Assembly: GCA_014871385.1 (NCBI GenBank)
Contig: CM026428.1
Location: 9,530,772-9,594,771 of the forward strand
Reading direction: 5' to 3'
Length of the DNA: 64,000 nucleotides
Origin: Ceratodon purpureus
Taxonomy: Eukaryota; Streptophyta; Bryopsida; Pseudoditrichales; Ditrichaceae
Shown here: piece by piece, positions 33,747-46,900 of the stretch
Layout of the letters: every line of letters begins with the position of its first letter
Position numbering within the stretch: the stretch's first letter is position 1
Position numbers and translations under genes: made by a program
The notes under the pieces: generated by a model
What the model saw: the letters and a program-made list of their open reading frames with translations, nothing else
What the model was told of the DNA's origin: nothing
Database searches by the model: none

Positions 33747-36700
33747 ATGAGGAGCTCTGTGATGAGTTTTGTGAAGCGTTCTGATGTTTTCTTCATGCTG
33801 GTGATGCTGTTTCTCATGAGTTGCAGCGCTTCTGGGAGTTTTGTAAATGGGAGACAGGTCTTCAATGTCATGATGGAGGGCGCTGTAGGAGACGGCAGGA
33901 CTGATGATGGGGAGGTATTTTTGTCATTGTAGTAAGCTATGGATGTCATGAGTATGTGTGGGTTATGATGATGATATGTACTTGGGCTCTTGGGAGCATG
34001 GGAGTATGATTGTGTTTGACATGGTACTGGATTGGGAGTTTGTGTTGTTTTTCTAGTTTGGTGTAGGATTGAGTTGGATGGAGAGTTTTGAAGAGTTTTG
34101 AGTGGATTTGGACATGTGGATTATGTGGAATGAGAATATTGGGTGGTTGGTTTGGGTGGGTTTGCAGGTGTTTCAGAGAGTGTGGGCGATGGTGTGTAGA
34201 ACGCCGTCAGCGATCATGTATGTGCCAGCAGAAGGGAGATTCTCGTTGCCGCCCTCTGTGTTTGGGGGCCCCTGTGCACCTAACCTTCTTCTCCAGGTAC
34301 ATGAATTCGTAGCCTGCATCGGACTCTCTTTCTACTTCCTGGAATCTTGAACTTGAATCTGAATGTGCAACGTCCAACAACTACTGATCCGAATAGTGTT
34401 TACGAGTGAAACTGGAGTTCCTGATGAGTTTACCCTGTTTGTGGATGTTATTCTTCAAGTAAGAGTGCATATGTTAAGAAATGCCAGCTTATAATTTAGT
34501 ATTGCACTTCACGGTTATGACACATTGCGCTTGAACCGTCATGCATTCGAACTTGGTGCACAGGACTTATGGGCTTGTTAGAGATGTTCAATATGTGGTG
34601 TAGTATCACAGTGATCACAACTGGTAGTGGGTTGCAATAGGTGGAGGGGACGATCGTGGCCCTGGAAGGACCGGGATCGGGCACTGGGCATTATAAATCA
34701 TGGCTGGTATTCAGGAACCTTCGAGATTTTTCTGTAGTGGGTAACGGAAGGATCAATGGAAAGGGAAACCGATGGTGGAGCCAAGTCTGCAGACCCTCCA
34801 TGAAGGTGAGTTACCAGGGATCCTTCAGAGGTTGCGGATCTTTTGTTTACAGCTGAGTTGGCCCCTGTAGGAAGGTCTTGGAGATAACTGAAAATGTTGT
34901 CGGAGTTTGGGAAGTTTCGGTCCTTTTGGTAAGAGTAGGTGGGATTCGCATCCGGTTGGTCTTACGTGATTTCTTAACGGCCTTCGAGTCTTGGATCTGC
35001 AGAACTGTGGGCCTAACTCGAGACCTGAGGAGCCCCCCAATGTGAGTACCCATTCCTAGCCCAAAATTTGTTACATCTTCAATTTAAATTGCCGCAGGAA
35101 CGATTGATTTTACGAGAAGTGTGTATATCAAGAGAAGTTTAATAGAGCGAGAGTGCCTCATGAATTGCTTAGGAAAATTTTCAACGAAGTAACAGATCAT
35201 GGAAAGGATTCCCATACTGCTTAATCACTTCATGTTTGGAAGACACGACGAACTGCCCAGAAATGTCACGTGAATCGAAGTTTTTTGGATTTGGCAATTT
35301 CAGGGACTGGTCTTTCAGAATTCGTCGAATGTACGAGTAAGCAATCTGAGGATTCGAGACAGCCCGAAGTTTCACCTTACCTTCTCGAACTGCGACGGCG
35401 TGTACGCCACAGGACTGCATATCACGGCACCCAGGGACAGCCCCAACACTGATGGCATCCACCTTACTAACTCCCGTAATGTCTTCATATTGAACTGCAA
35501 GATCCGCACTGGTACACCATCTTACAACACGTTTTTCCGTCTAACAGCTTCTTCGAGGCTTTCAGCCTCATTCAAAATCAGTATGGATTAATTGAATGTG
35601 CACATGAACGTGCAGGTGATGACTGCGTCTCTATCCAGTCAGGATCGAATCGGGTGCTAATCGAGGACATCATGTGCGGGCCTGGTCACGGTATCAGGTA
35701 AGATTTACACAGAGACTTCAGATTCTAAGCTAAGAGTGAAGTGTACAATATCACACATGATGCATTTCGTATGCAACCGCATCACAAAGATAAAGAAAAG
35801 TACAGGACGATTAAGGTGGAGTTAAAAAGAACGCTCAGCCTGTGTTAAAAAGCCTGTGTTTGTTGGGTCTGATCAAATTGAAATTCAGCTTGCCAATTGC
35901 TGAGAGTTAGAGTTTTGAATGTGGAAGATAGAATTGCACTGATCTTCACCTGGAACAAGAAAAGTAGGATTGGCATGTCTGAATGCCATGAGATACAGAG
36001 AATTGTGAGATTTGTGATGACCTCCAAGTGGTAATGTGCCAACACGAATGCAGTGTTGGGAGCTTAGGAGAATCGAAGTCGAGAGCATGTGTTTGGGGAA
36101 TTAGAGTCGAGCGTGCCATTTTCGACCGCACTACCAACGGTTTCCGAATCAAAACGTGGCAGGTAATGCTTTGATTGTTTAGTAATCTAGTGTCAGCGAC
36201 CCAGCAGATTGTTCTGCCTCTTCCAAGTTCGCAAAGTTTCGATTTCATTAGCAGTCATCCTGAGGTGCTCAACAAATATTCGACTTGGTTCAATTATGTC
36301 ATTCATTAAATGCATTCGTTCTTCATGGCTTGCACCTGAGGTCGACATTCGTAGCTTTCTATCCATAATTCGAATTAAATTTTTCTCAACCTTCGTTACT
36401 CAGGGTGGATCAGGTCATGCCCACGGCATGAGATTCGTGAATTCTAGGATGAACAGGGTGCACAATCCGGTGGTTATCGATCAGTACTACTGTGACTCTC
36501 CCACTCCTTGTGCGAATCAGGTAATGGCAGCCGTACTCCTTTGTGCCAACAGAGATAATATGAGTTTTTTTTTATGATATACGTCTTTAGAATTAAGTAT
36601 CTGTAATCCGGTCACCGTGCAAATCACCACGAGGTAAATATCGTTCATGAATACCCTAATCATCCAGAGAAATGGCTTTGAAACCGAATGATTGGTTGAG

Positions 36701-37071
36701 GTTTTGTTTACGTCTTTGTGAAGGCCTTTATGTCCAACCTTAGTGTAACAAATGGAAGTCTATTGCAGACATCTGCTGTTGCCATCTCCGAAATCATCAT
36801 AGCCAACATAACAGGGACATCGTCATCGAATTCTGCAGTGAGAATCAAGTGCAGTGACCATGTGCCTTGCAGAAATATAGTTCTCCAGAACATTGCAGTC
36901 AGGACAGGGCCTGATCAAGATTTGAGCAATGCACATTTCAGCTGCTGGAACGCATATGGATTTATCTCCAACATAACCAATCCTATGAGCTGCGCTTTGC
37001 TACCTCAACCCCCTCTGGATACTGGGCTGGTCGACTCCAGCAAGCCTTATCAAATACCTCAAGGCTGCTGA
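33747..37071 (+). CDS. secreted polygalacturonase (glycoside hydrolase family 28)
   Basis: Hydrolyses alpha-1,4 galacturonan (pectin) in the cell wall; 426 residues. Exons are 33747-33914, 34168-34296, 34641-34805, 35304-35511, 35616-35697, 36054-36162, 36404-36520 and 36769-37071. All four catalytic motifs are intact: SPNTDGI (NTD at 202-204), GDDC (DD at 225-226), GPGHG (247-249) and RIK (282-284). A hydrophobic signal peptide (VFFMLVMLFLMSCSASG) follows a short basic N-terminus, so it should enter the secretory pathway. GAVGDGRTDDG near residue 50 is the usual GH28 start of the mature domain. The ATG chosen is the one just before the signal peptide; an upstream in-frame codon would add a leader unlike the family. 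The junction of exons 3 and 4 (CRPSMK to GLVFQNSS) is slightly shorter than usual. Confidence 0.9.
34974..35042 (+). pseudogene. possible relic exon inside polygalacturonase intron 3
   Basis: Reading TAFESWICRTVGLTRDLRSPPM, this piece lines up loosely with the start of exon 4 (..GLVFQNSSNVRVSNLRIRDSP) and with the family pattern TALxFxSCxNLxVxGLxxxNSP. It ends at a donor-like AAT^GTGAGT but has no AG acceptor before it. It may be a decayed duplicate of the exon 4 start, or a chance resemblance. Confidence 0.25.
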
Positions 37072-38366
37072 CCTTGAATGGAACAGTCAGGCATCAAGTT
37101 CGTGTTTAACAAGGCGAACACAAAGACCAGTTCTGTCCAATGCTCAATCTCAACAAGTAAAACAGGGTCCTTGCAAGGAAATATTCTTAACCCAAAGGGT
37201 CTAGTGAATCAAGCCAACGTTGAATCTGTTGGTAAGGAAATCCATTTCATAATAAGCAGTAGTCACAGGAGCCTGACCTGAAGTATGAAGATGTACAGAA
37301 TGTACATCTCCAATTAGAAGTACAGGTGGATGATAACACTCATGTCAGGCCCAGAATGCGGCTCGAAGCTTGTATCGTGTGAGGAATATCAATTAGAAAC
37401 TGGGCCACATTTGACCCGGGGATGAATAAAAATATGATTCTGACAACTTTACAGACTACATACGAAACCACTTCCTCTGATTCTACCCTTCGATGTTATC
37501 AAATAGGACTAAATGCCTGCTAAACAGAAAGCTTGTGTTGCACATCGTCAGTCCTCAAAGAATTCTACAAAGACAAATTAACCGTCATAACTGCATGTCA
37601 CAAGTCTCTCATCAATCAACATACCCCAAATTTTCTCCAAAGGAAGTTCCAAGATAACAGATCATTTTGAGGGGACCAACCTCTTCCACATCTGTGCCAT
37701 CAGAGCCTGACAACTACGACCAAAGGAGGAAAGATGCAGTACACCAAAAACAACTTGTATGAATAGCAGCCAGCTCAGTGATTTAGGTTTTCACCAATAT
37801 GTGACATAAATCGTTCGCACAATGCATATGTGCTGCTAATCATGGCATTCCTTGCACCATGCACAACGCAGTGACTGCACAACCCTAATTCTCTGTTGTT
37901 GATCCTATTTTGAATTCTGTTTGTTCGGTAACAGTCATTTCTAGACGCTACAAAACATTTCTACAACTGCAACCAGCTCCCTCTACGACACTGGATTTCA
38001 AAGCCAGCCAAAAAACCTTACGACATTACATTTACTGATAACTCTCACATAATGGGGCTTTTGTATGCTCAGGGTGCTTTTCTGAACCCCCTAGTAAAAA
38101 AATCCTCTACGGAACTCAAACCAAGTGCATTTCTGTAAAAATGCAGCAGTGACATAAAAAACAGATTGCACAAACTGATGGATACCACATTGGTAACAGA
38201 ATCTGAGCAGATGCGCGTCGGTCCAAGTCTCACAAGTTTAGACATGAGTTTGCGGTGAACTCCGAGAACTCAAGCGTTGATAAAATTGATTAGATGCCTC
38301 CTCCGTCTACAGCGATCCCCACAAGCACATAACCGTGAAGAGCAGAGAGAGAACATGATGTCGAGT
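37072..38366. other. intergenic between convergent polygalacturonase and CHR genes
   Basis: It holds the two 3' untranslated regions. The 67-codon frame at 37078-37281 directly follows the polygalacturonase stop and shows no family resemblance. Confidence 0.5.
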
Positions 38367-40569
38367 TCAGTTCATTTTCAATGCCCACGCAATGATCCCG
38401 AGCACACCGCCGCCAACCACAACCAAAGGCTCAGACCAATGCAACTGGTCCACAGCGGTGAACCCCAGAATTCCTATGCAAATGGAGGTCGTGCCGAACG
38501 GACTCGACTTGTAGGCGCCAAGCGTGAGTGAAAACACAGACGTCACGATGAGTCCAATACCAGCTGCATTCAACCCCGGCAGAGCACGGTTGTATATGTT
38601 CCAATTTCTGAACTTGCCCCAGAAGGGTAATATTCCAAAGATGAGCAGAATGCCGGGAAGAAACAGACCAAGCCAGGCGATAGCCGCGCCCACAATGAAA
38701 ACATAGCCCTGATTGATGGCCATAATCGCTCCCAAATACGCTGAGAAGTTGAACAAAGGACCCGGCAGTGCCTGCTGCACCCCCAAACCTGCGTAGAACT
38801 GCGTGCTTGTCACCCAAGAGTCAGGCCTGTCTCTGCAGATGCCTTCGGCATTACAATCCTGCTGGACGAGATCTGTGTAAAGCATCGGCAGCACCACCTG
38901 ACCTCCTCCATAAATTATCGATCCCGTGCGGTAGAAAACCTCCCACCACTGCCATAGGTTTCCAGGACGTTAATCTCACATCAATGAGTCACACATCATG
39001 GATCAGGAACCAAAATCTCACAAGCAAATGCATGTAAAAAAATTATACCTGAAGCAAGATTGAAGGACTTTTTTCTGCACGCCTTGTGGTGAGAGTCACG
39101 ACTAAGACAACCAACCAAATGGCGATCAATACGCCGCCGGCGTACATCCCGAATCCGTGATTCCCCGCAGACCGATCTGCCTCCTGCAATTGATATTAAG
39201 AAGAGGTTCGAGAGATATTAGGTCAGGAACTCTACATTTGTCTCATAGCACAACGAGAATGCCAGTTGGAATTGAATTGAAGAAGTGGGACTCACGGATT
39301 TCGGCTTCGGCGTCTCTTTCTTGTAATACGACCAAGCAATCGTCACTAATCCGCTCCCTACGATGACGGCCGGAAATGTATACGGCCTTGGCCAGTAGAA
39401 GGCGATCACGGCCGTGACAGTGCAAATGGTGGCCAGCATTGGCGTGGCGCACAGTTTCCTGCACATGGACTTGGAGGCTGATGCTACGAGCGCCACTCCT
39501 ACCGCTGCTACACCTGCAAAGAGAAATGACCAACCACAGCTTAGAAAACCGAAGTTACATGAGAACACAAACTCCTTCGCCCAAATTGTCCTTGAATGAA
39601 TGGTCCATCGAAAGGGTTATCTTTCCGGCCCATACATACCTGCTGCAATGCCCTCCAACCACCCTTGCGGATTCTCAAGTTTCTTCGCTGCGAAGACACC
39701 GACTGCTGTCATGAGGATGGCGCCGGGATACTGAAACAGGATACCCGATAGAAGACCACCTGCAAACTCCCCAAAAAACAAACACGTCAACACAACTCCC
39801 GGCAGAAATTTGCTGAAAACTTGAATTCGAATTGAAATTTAAATGAAAAAAAGTCATGGGGGAGGTATGGTACTCACCAAGCAGTCCCTTTCGCAAAATA
39901 CCGAGTGCAAATGAAACTTGCGTCGAAGCAGGTCCTGGTATGCATTGGCAGAGCGCGAAGATTTCCAAGTACACTGGCGTTGACAACCACCGGAGGCGCT
40001 CTATAAGGCGCTGCACGAGGATCACCAACGTGAGTAATCAAGCAAATTATGCGATACTTCACCTTAGCAATAGAAACGCCGATGTCATTCCAGAAGTATT
40101 GAGATAACGGGAATATTCGTTTACAAGAGATTTTGAGCTTCGTCAATTTGGTGAGGTAGATGACATTCTTAATCGACAAGTGCACAAATGGGTAACCTCG
40201 GATCAAGTCCGGGGAGAACTTTTTTTCGCCAGACTGGAGACCGAGGTTTTGGTTCGGGGATCGATGATTAGGGCGACTGACCTTCTGGAAGAGAGCAATG
40301 TGTGCAGCGGGGCCGCCGAAGGCCACCCATCCCAGCAGCGAGAACTGCTTCAGAATGTCGACATAGCCGACTTCCGCCAGCTTCAGCTCCTCTTCGTCAA
40401 TCGCAGCAATGGGCGCAGGCGGCGCGACGTCGAGGACGCCAGTGGGCCGTTTCTCCTGCGATTCCACGTCGGTCATCTGCCCTCCATTTTGGTTTTCCCC
40501 TGTGGGCCGCCTGTGCAACAACTCCGACGCTGGCGGCGCACCGTTCGAGAATGCAGTAGGCTCTGTCAT
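38367..40569 (-). CDS. CHR-family chromate transporter, two-domain form
   Basis: A membrane protein of 491 residues in the chromate ion transporter (CHR) family, known from bacteria and microbial eukaryotes; bacterial members export chromate using the membrane potential. Minus-strand exons are 40569-40282, 40010-39878, 39759-39640, 39513-39296, 39183-39049 and 38948-38367, with all phases consistent. The N-terminal ~65 residues are polar. Domain 1 has FGGPAAHIALFQKRLIERLRWL, FALCQCIPGPASTQVSFALG and GLLSGILFQYPGAILMTA. Domain 2 repeats the pattern with FYRTGSIIYGGGQVVLPML and GVQQALPGPLFNFSAYLGA. The paired PGP motifs and internal duplication are typical of long CHR proteins. The first ATG (MTEPTAF) follows an acceptor-like TTTGCAG, suggesting a 5' untranslated intron. 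The substrate in plants is unproven; sulfate-like anions are possible. Confidence 0.9.
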
Positions 40570-42779
40570 TCTCGGCTGCAAATTCAACAACTTCGAACGG
40601 TCAACTTCTTTTGCTTCATCACATACACTGTAAACAAATTGTCGATATATCGCACGTGACTCTGCTGCGGAAAGCTCAGCACGACGAATTCCATTGGAAG
40701 AAATTACAATAGGTGCCCAAGGACTAGTCTGAAAGCTTCAGTTCTGGATGCATCTTTTGTAGGAACTGAACTCCATGAGCTAATCATCCTTCGCAAATCT
40801 TTCAGCAACCAATTCACTCACGATGACCAATTGCTGCACTCCGAGGAGCACGCAGGTTAAAGCCAATTTACAGTTAATTTACACCACAACTGTATGCACT
40901 CCGCGAACTATCTCCAAACAAACTAAGCAAGCATCCAACTCATTCCAATCCCCTAAACTACAAATCTCTAGAAAGCGAGCTGAAATCACACATATACCAG
41001 AACCTAATCTGAAACACCCTACCAAAATATTTCACATGGCTACCTCCGCATAAGCATTCAATTGACCCACTACTCCCACCAGACTCCTAACGCTAGTCTT
41101 CAAGCCAAAATCACTATTCTTCTCACATTCTATTAAATGACAGTTCAACTAAACCAAAGCTTCGAACGATGTCATCAAATTAAACTCAAAGCTTAAAGTG
41201 ACAACTGCAACCCAAAGCATCGAGAAATCCTCTCAAGCTCAAAGCATCCAGCACAATCTAACTAAACTCAAAGATTCAAGTGATACCTTAAACTCCGAGC
41301 TTCAACTAACATCTAATCAAACTCAAACACTCAAGTGACAACTGAAAACTCAAACCAGTCAATTCAAGAGATCGAGCCTGAGAGTCGAACGCTCACGTGA
41401 AACGATACTGTAGCAACCGAACACGGCGCAAGCAAAGTCTAGACGACTCAGACACTGAGCGCACACTACACTAGTCATCAACTCCGAACCTCCCTCGCCA
41501 TCCACAAGCGTTCGACTGACACACTCCAGTGAGCAAAACCCGCCGCCAAAGGTCAGGTCCAGATCACAAGCCAGAAAGCTCGTGACCCGTGAGCTCCCCA
41601 CTCCAGGAGAGTACCGCCACCGTGCACTCCCCGTACACAGATTCTAACTTCGTCGTGCAATCCCAGTGCAGTGACGACATCAATCGATCGAGGTCGAACC
41701 AGTTGTTCGACATGGCCCCACTGGAAAAGCGATGAGTTACCCAACTGGAATGGCGCCGGTGCGACGCTAGTGCAGTCGCGGGCAGTGAACCTGGCCGTTT
41801 GGCAGCAAGTGCGGCGCGCATCCCGGGGGCTGATTCTGCTGGGCGAGGATCGATGGGCCCATGGGCGACGCCGGAGGTTGGTCCGGCAGGGCACCGGCAG
41901 GCATCGGGGATTATTGGGTTCGGATATTCGCCTTGGCCTCCGAGAACCGTGCCGGGGCTCCGGCGTTGTGAGATTCCGCTGCCTTCGCTCCGCTGCCGAG
42001 GTCTCGGTGAAATTTGTTGTGATGCTCTATAAATTCAATGACGTTTCATCCTCTTGTTTCAAAAAAATAAAAAATCTTAAATTTAAAATAAATAAATAAA
42101 ATAAAATAAAATAAAATAAAATTGTTGTGGTATATTGACGTGTGAAGCATCGAGAGTTCACCCTAGGCTGTGAATTTTCTGTATGCACAAAGCTTGCTAA
42201 CTGTAATATTTTGTGATATTATTTTGGATTTGGATAAGTGTCATCCATTGATCCAGTATATTACTTTTTAATAGATTCGTTTCAATGATTTTGAAAGGGC
42301 CATCATATTGTGTAGATGTATTTTAATAAATATTCAATGTGCATATTATATAAAGTTTTCCGAATGGTACTATGAATTGGAGGTATGTGATATGAATATG
42401 GATAAAAAGAGGATAGCCAAATCTTTCAACAATGTTTTTATCAAAAGTCCCTCTGTTGGTTAAATGGCACGGAAGGTGTGAAAAAAATACATAAAGGTGA
42501 AACAAACTGGATAATATGAATAAATAAACTTTCAAAAAAAATTGAGTTGTATAGATGTTCTCTAAGTTTTCAATGGTCCAAAAATTATAGTTCCAATAAC
42601 AAACGATAGATGTTTATGAGATCCAACATAATAACAAACGATAAATGTTTATGAGATCCAACAACTGCAGACTACATTAAAGAAAAAGGTTAAACTATAA
42701 CGTGGACTAATGATGAACCATTGATACAATCCAAAAATGGTCTAAAAATGGTGCTATCATGGAATTCACATGTATAACT
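40570..42779. other. intergenic, upstream of CHR, GC-rich patch
   Basis: Likely promoter and leader of the CHR gene at first, then a GC-rich patch (about 41380-42030) with overlapping frames on both strands that cannot all be genes; none is recognised. A pentanucleotide AAAAT-type microsatellite lies at about 42084-42122. Confidence 0.45.
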
Positions 42780-42781
42780 TA

Positions 42782-43188
42782 AGGTAGAGGCACATATTTC
42801 CGACCGGGTTACAATTCCGACCCCTATTGATTGGGGAAGGGGTGTCAGGAACCAACCAGCCTTACTTGAGAAAGTGTCCAAGAGGGTTCTAATTACGTCC
42901 ATACTTGGGAAAACTGAAAGTTTATGATTGGTTCTCATTGGTGCCAAAGCGTTCTATTTTCAAAATCCAACCTCTCATGAATGTAGGACTCTAGTGAACG
43001 GTTAATGGTCACTCTATGCCTTCAGACTAAAAAATTCATAGAAAATTGTAGAAATGCTTAAAAGTTTAATTTTTTGGGGTCCATGCCTTTGCAATAGCTT
43101 TGCGGAGCATCCAAAAATATATAAAAAAATCTTTTACAAGTCTAAGTATGCAAACCTGAAATTCAGTCCGGAATATGAGCCTCTACCT
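42782..43188. mobile_element. TA-flanked MITE with AGGTAGAGGC ends
   Basis: A 407-bp stretch whose left end AGGTAGAGGCACATATTTCCG is mirrored at the right end by CGGAATATGAGCCTCTACCT, an inverted repeat of about 20 bp with two differences. TA flanks both sides (42780-42781 and 43189-43190). The first five bases match the AGGTATAC family ends, so it probably used a related mariner-like transposase. It has no coding capacity. Confidence 0.75.
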
Positions 43189-43937
43189 TAGACAATATCA
43201 TTGCATAATTGTTTTTGGTTTTATACAGGCAAGAAAATAAAATCCTTTGTTGGATTCTGAGCCCTTCATTGCAACTTTGACTTTTATTAATGTTTTACAT
43301 TCATCATTATTATGGAGCCATACCTTCGGTGGTTTTGATTTGGAGTACTCTTTGAGGCTTGTGGAGCCAAGTATAACATGGCTCAATTCATCCAATCATA
43401 ATAGCAAATCGCGAACAGGCAACAGGTGAAATAGGCATCAAATTAGGGAATCCACTAGACTTCACTGTAAAACAAGTTATGTTGGAAACAGTAAACTGAG
43501 TATGCATACAATGATTGTAATCGGCCTACGCATCACTAGGTGTTTGTTTACCATGAGCAATTTCTGTAGAATTCAAAAATTTGGGGTGAAGGCTCGTGAA
43601 TTGTGCTGTCCTGTACAGCATGTCTTTGATATCAAAGAGGTCAAAGAACTCAACGTTTCAGATTTGTTTCCTGTGCTCCGAGGCCACATATTTGCGCTCC
43701 CATTATCCACTAGTCTTCTCCATTTATACGCAGTTCGGAAACATGATTAAATGTTCATGCCACTTGTCTTTCTGATCTGTACAGGGTGCAGTATGTCGTT
43801 TCTTATTTCTCAGCTCGATCTGCTCGTCCATGACCATGGCATCAATGTCTGTCTTCTCTCAAATGATTCCCCCTTGCAGTGTTTAAAGGAGACCTTAAAC
43901 ACGTAATGCCCTTACTGTGGCATTGCTTTAATACCTC

Positions 43938-46900
43938 TTAGACACTCCTCTCTAGGAACTCGTCAATCTTGACCAGTAAAAGAGATTCGTCGTCTAGTAG
44001 AGCATCTTCACGGCGCCATACAAAATGTTCCTTAGTGTCATGAATTGCCAAGTGCATGATAAGAGTACTACTGCCCATGTTTTCTTTCGTCAGGTCTAGT
44101 TTTGAGACGATATCCATGGCGGATTGCCTGACTGATCCTGAAGGTGAGATATCCTTGACGTTCAGGGCCATGGATCTTTCTCGGTAGCATTTTCTTCGTA
44201 CAGTCTGCCACATACGTTAATGTCTATAAGAGCCAACTACTTTCTAAATATGTGGTTATAAAATATATACTAACAGCTGCGAAAATGAATGGAAGGTGTG
44301 ACAAGTTCAAGCTCTTTAATGTTCTTTTCAATATGTTACTTAATTTACCTCAAATATGAAACCTCTGAGGCTAGCAAAGTAGCCTGGTACTCACCTGGTG
44401 TATGTCACGAAGTATTTCAACTTGTCCATGATTCAAAAATCCTCCCTTCAGTAGTCCCAGGAAGAAATCAACTGTACCAACTGTGACATGTTGGTTTGCC
44501 CTAAAGCTCTCAACAGCAGCTGCGAGAACCTCTGGATTGAATACCGCCTGCAACCAATTGTACGGAGGAGAAATGCACAACATGGCCGAAAGCATGGAAG
44601 CAGAATAATGGATTTCTTCTTTTTCCATGACATTCACTTCTGTCTGAGCCAGAGAGAACATCAGTTCTTCTGCAACCTTTTTGTACCAAGGACCCCTTGC
44701 AATGGCCTCCTGTTGTTTGGGATTCAAGAAAGTCGTTGCCAGCAGCCTAATCATACATATGCAAGCATTCTTTCTCAACAAGCCATTGCTTCCTATTGCT
44801 GCACCTTGCAGAACTAGTACCACACTTCTCAGATAGCCCACAGAGCATTCAGCGAGACTGCCTTGAAATTCGAACTTCCCGTCGCTATCCGTTAGATGTG
44901 ACAGAATTTCAACAAGGCAAGAGGATGTCAAAGTTTTCTGCATGGAATGCGTGTTGAAACAGAGGAGCTGGCATAACTGTTGACAAGAGATTCTGGACGA
45001 ATAATCCTTCAGAGTCTTTTTGGAGTCGTCTTTCGAAAAGATGCGGCCAGCCCTATCATCCGTAAATGCAGTTCCGTTGTAAACACTGCACTTCCAGGCA
45101 CATCTAGATTGAGTATCTTCAAAATTAGTCACTATGTTGCATGGATTGGTAACCTAGTCATGGAATGAAACAAGATGTATCCTAGGAGCGACAGAATTTC
45201 GTATTGCTTACCTTCTCAGCCATAGAACATGAAACAAAAGGGAGGCGCTCAAGGTCACGCCGTCATCCGAGTCGATGTCCATAGTGACCAACGTGGACCC
45301 TTTCTGCGAAGCGTTCAAGATGTTCTGTTCAAAAATATCTCGAAGATCCTTACTCATACATATCTTCCTGGCTGCCTCTTGAAGTGTGGGGATCCAAGTA
45401 GAGTTATGCATAATCAGCGAAACAAGGTTAACCAGGGGTACATCAGAGGTATGTATAATGTCTCGCTTGTCCAGTTGCAACAGTAAGAGTTTCACCGCCT
45501 GCATCACAAGCCAGCTGCAGAGTAAGTGCTCATAAACACAAGACATGGTCATGTTTTGATTAATGAAAGTAAATCTGGCATAAAAGCATATCACTAAAAG
45601 TTGATACATGATGATTAGTGTGTAGAATGTTTAAAGATGGCCAGATTCAATATAACTGCCCCTTTTCAATATAATCCTCCTCGTGGGCATACTGGGAGCA
45701 AGGATTCAAACAGGAGAAACTCGTTCCAGCTGCGAATTGAGTTGCCGCACGTACCTGGTTTGCAATGTCCGTCCAGGCACCCTCATCCATCACAGCCATC
45801 GATTCATCGAGGATGAGAAGCAGTTGAAAGAGTAACTCCACACACGACGTAACTGTAGCTTGAGGTGCCTTAGAACCTTGCAAAAGAATGAAACGCCTCA
45901 AGGTGCTCACTACGCCATGACCGTGAAATTTCTTTGCAAGGTTCCAGTTTTGTCTGATAATGCTTGAAAGTCCTGTTGCAACGATCCTAATTTCATCCAC
46001 AAGGTGCCTCTCAACTACGTCGAGGAACAGAGACATAGTAACCACGGTCACGTGATCGTCCTCATGAACCAGCTGCGCTATTGTTGCATGAACCTCTAAA
46101 CGATCAGATTCCAGATGCCTCAGGAGTAGGTCTTTGCTGATTGAAAATAGACTTTCCTTTTTAACAATCCACTTCAGTGCAGGCGTTGGCAACTCAAAAT
46201 CAAAAGAGCCACTTCTGTAAGCTGCTTGTAGGATGTCAAGCATGATACTTTCAGCCTTCATACTTCGAAATCGACTGTCTGGCATTATGTCTTCTTGTAC
46301 GTCAATAAACAGGATGAAAAACTGCTTTAAAAGTAAAGAGCCAAACGGGGTGGCAAGCAGCGAGGATGAGGCGTTCACGAGAAGATGTTGTTCGAGGGAG
46401 CTGAGTAACTGGTTACTGTCCACAAGCCTGCAGCAGGCAACCACAATAGGACCCTTATATTGGCTGCTGAAGTAACAACTTTCAATGCAAAAACGTCCAG
46501 CTTCGACATTTTTTTCCTTCATACTGCAGGTGCAATCTTCTCCTTGTTTTTACACCTACACATGAACGGCTGGGGAAAGAAGGTTCATTTATGCACTTTT
46601 AGATTCTGCGGGATTGGTGTTCTTATACTAATAGAACTGATAAGAATTCTCAAATATCCTCGAGCGACAATTTGGAATTTGAGACCCAAACTAAATCAAT
46701 TAATGGAGGTTGGGATGCACTAAGGTTGTAAGCATAACCTGTCACCATATTCAATCGCAGTGAACATGAGGGCAATGATTGCTTGATGAGCAGCAATAAC
46801 ATGCATGTCCTCATTGCTTCTCTGTTCAAGTAAAACGAGTAAGCCTTCAACGTCAGCCGGTAAGTGAAGTAAAACATCCTGGATGAGGTCCCCACACAAA

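Noticed and set aside
41359-42099. Several 70-140 codon frames in the GC-rich patch
   Set aside because: They overlap on both strands in a GC-rich upstream region and none matches a family.
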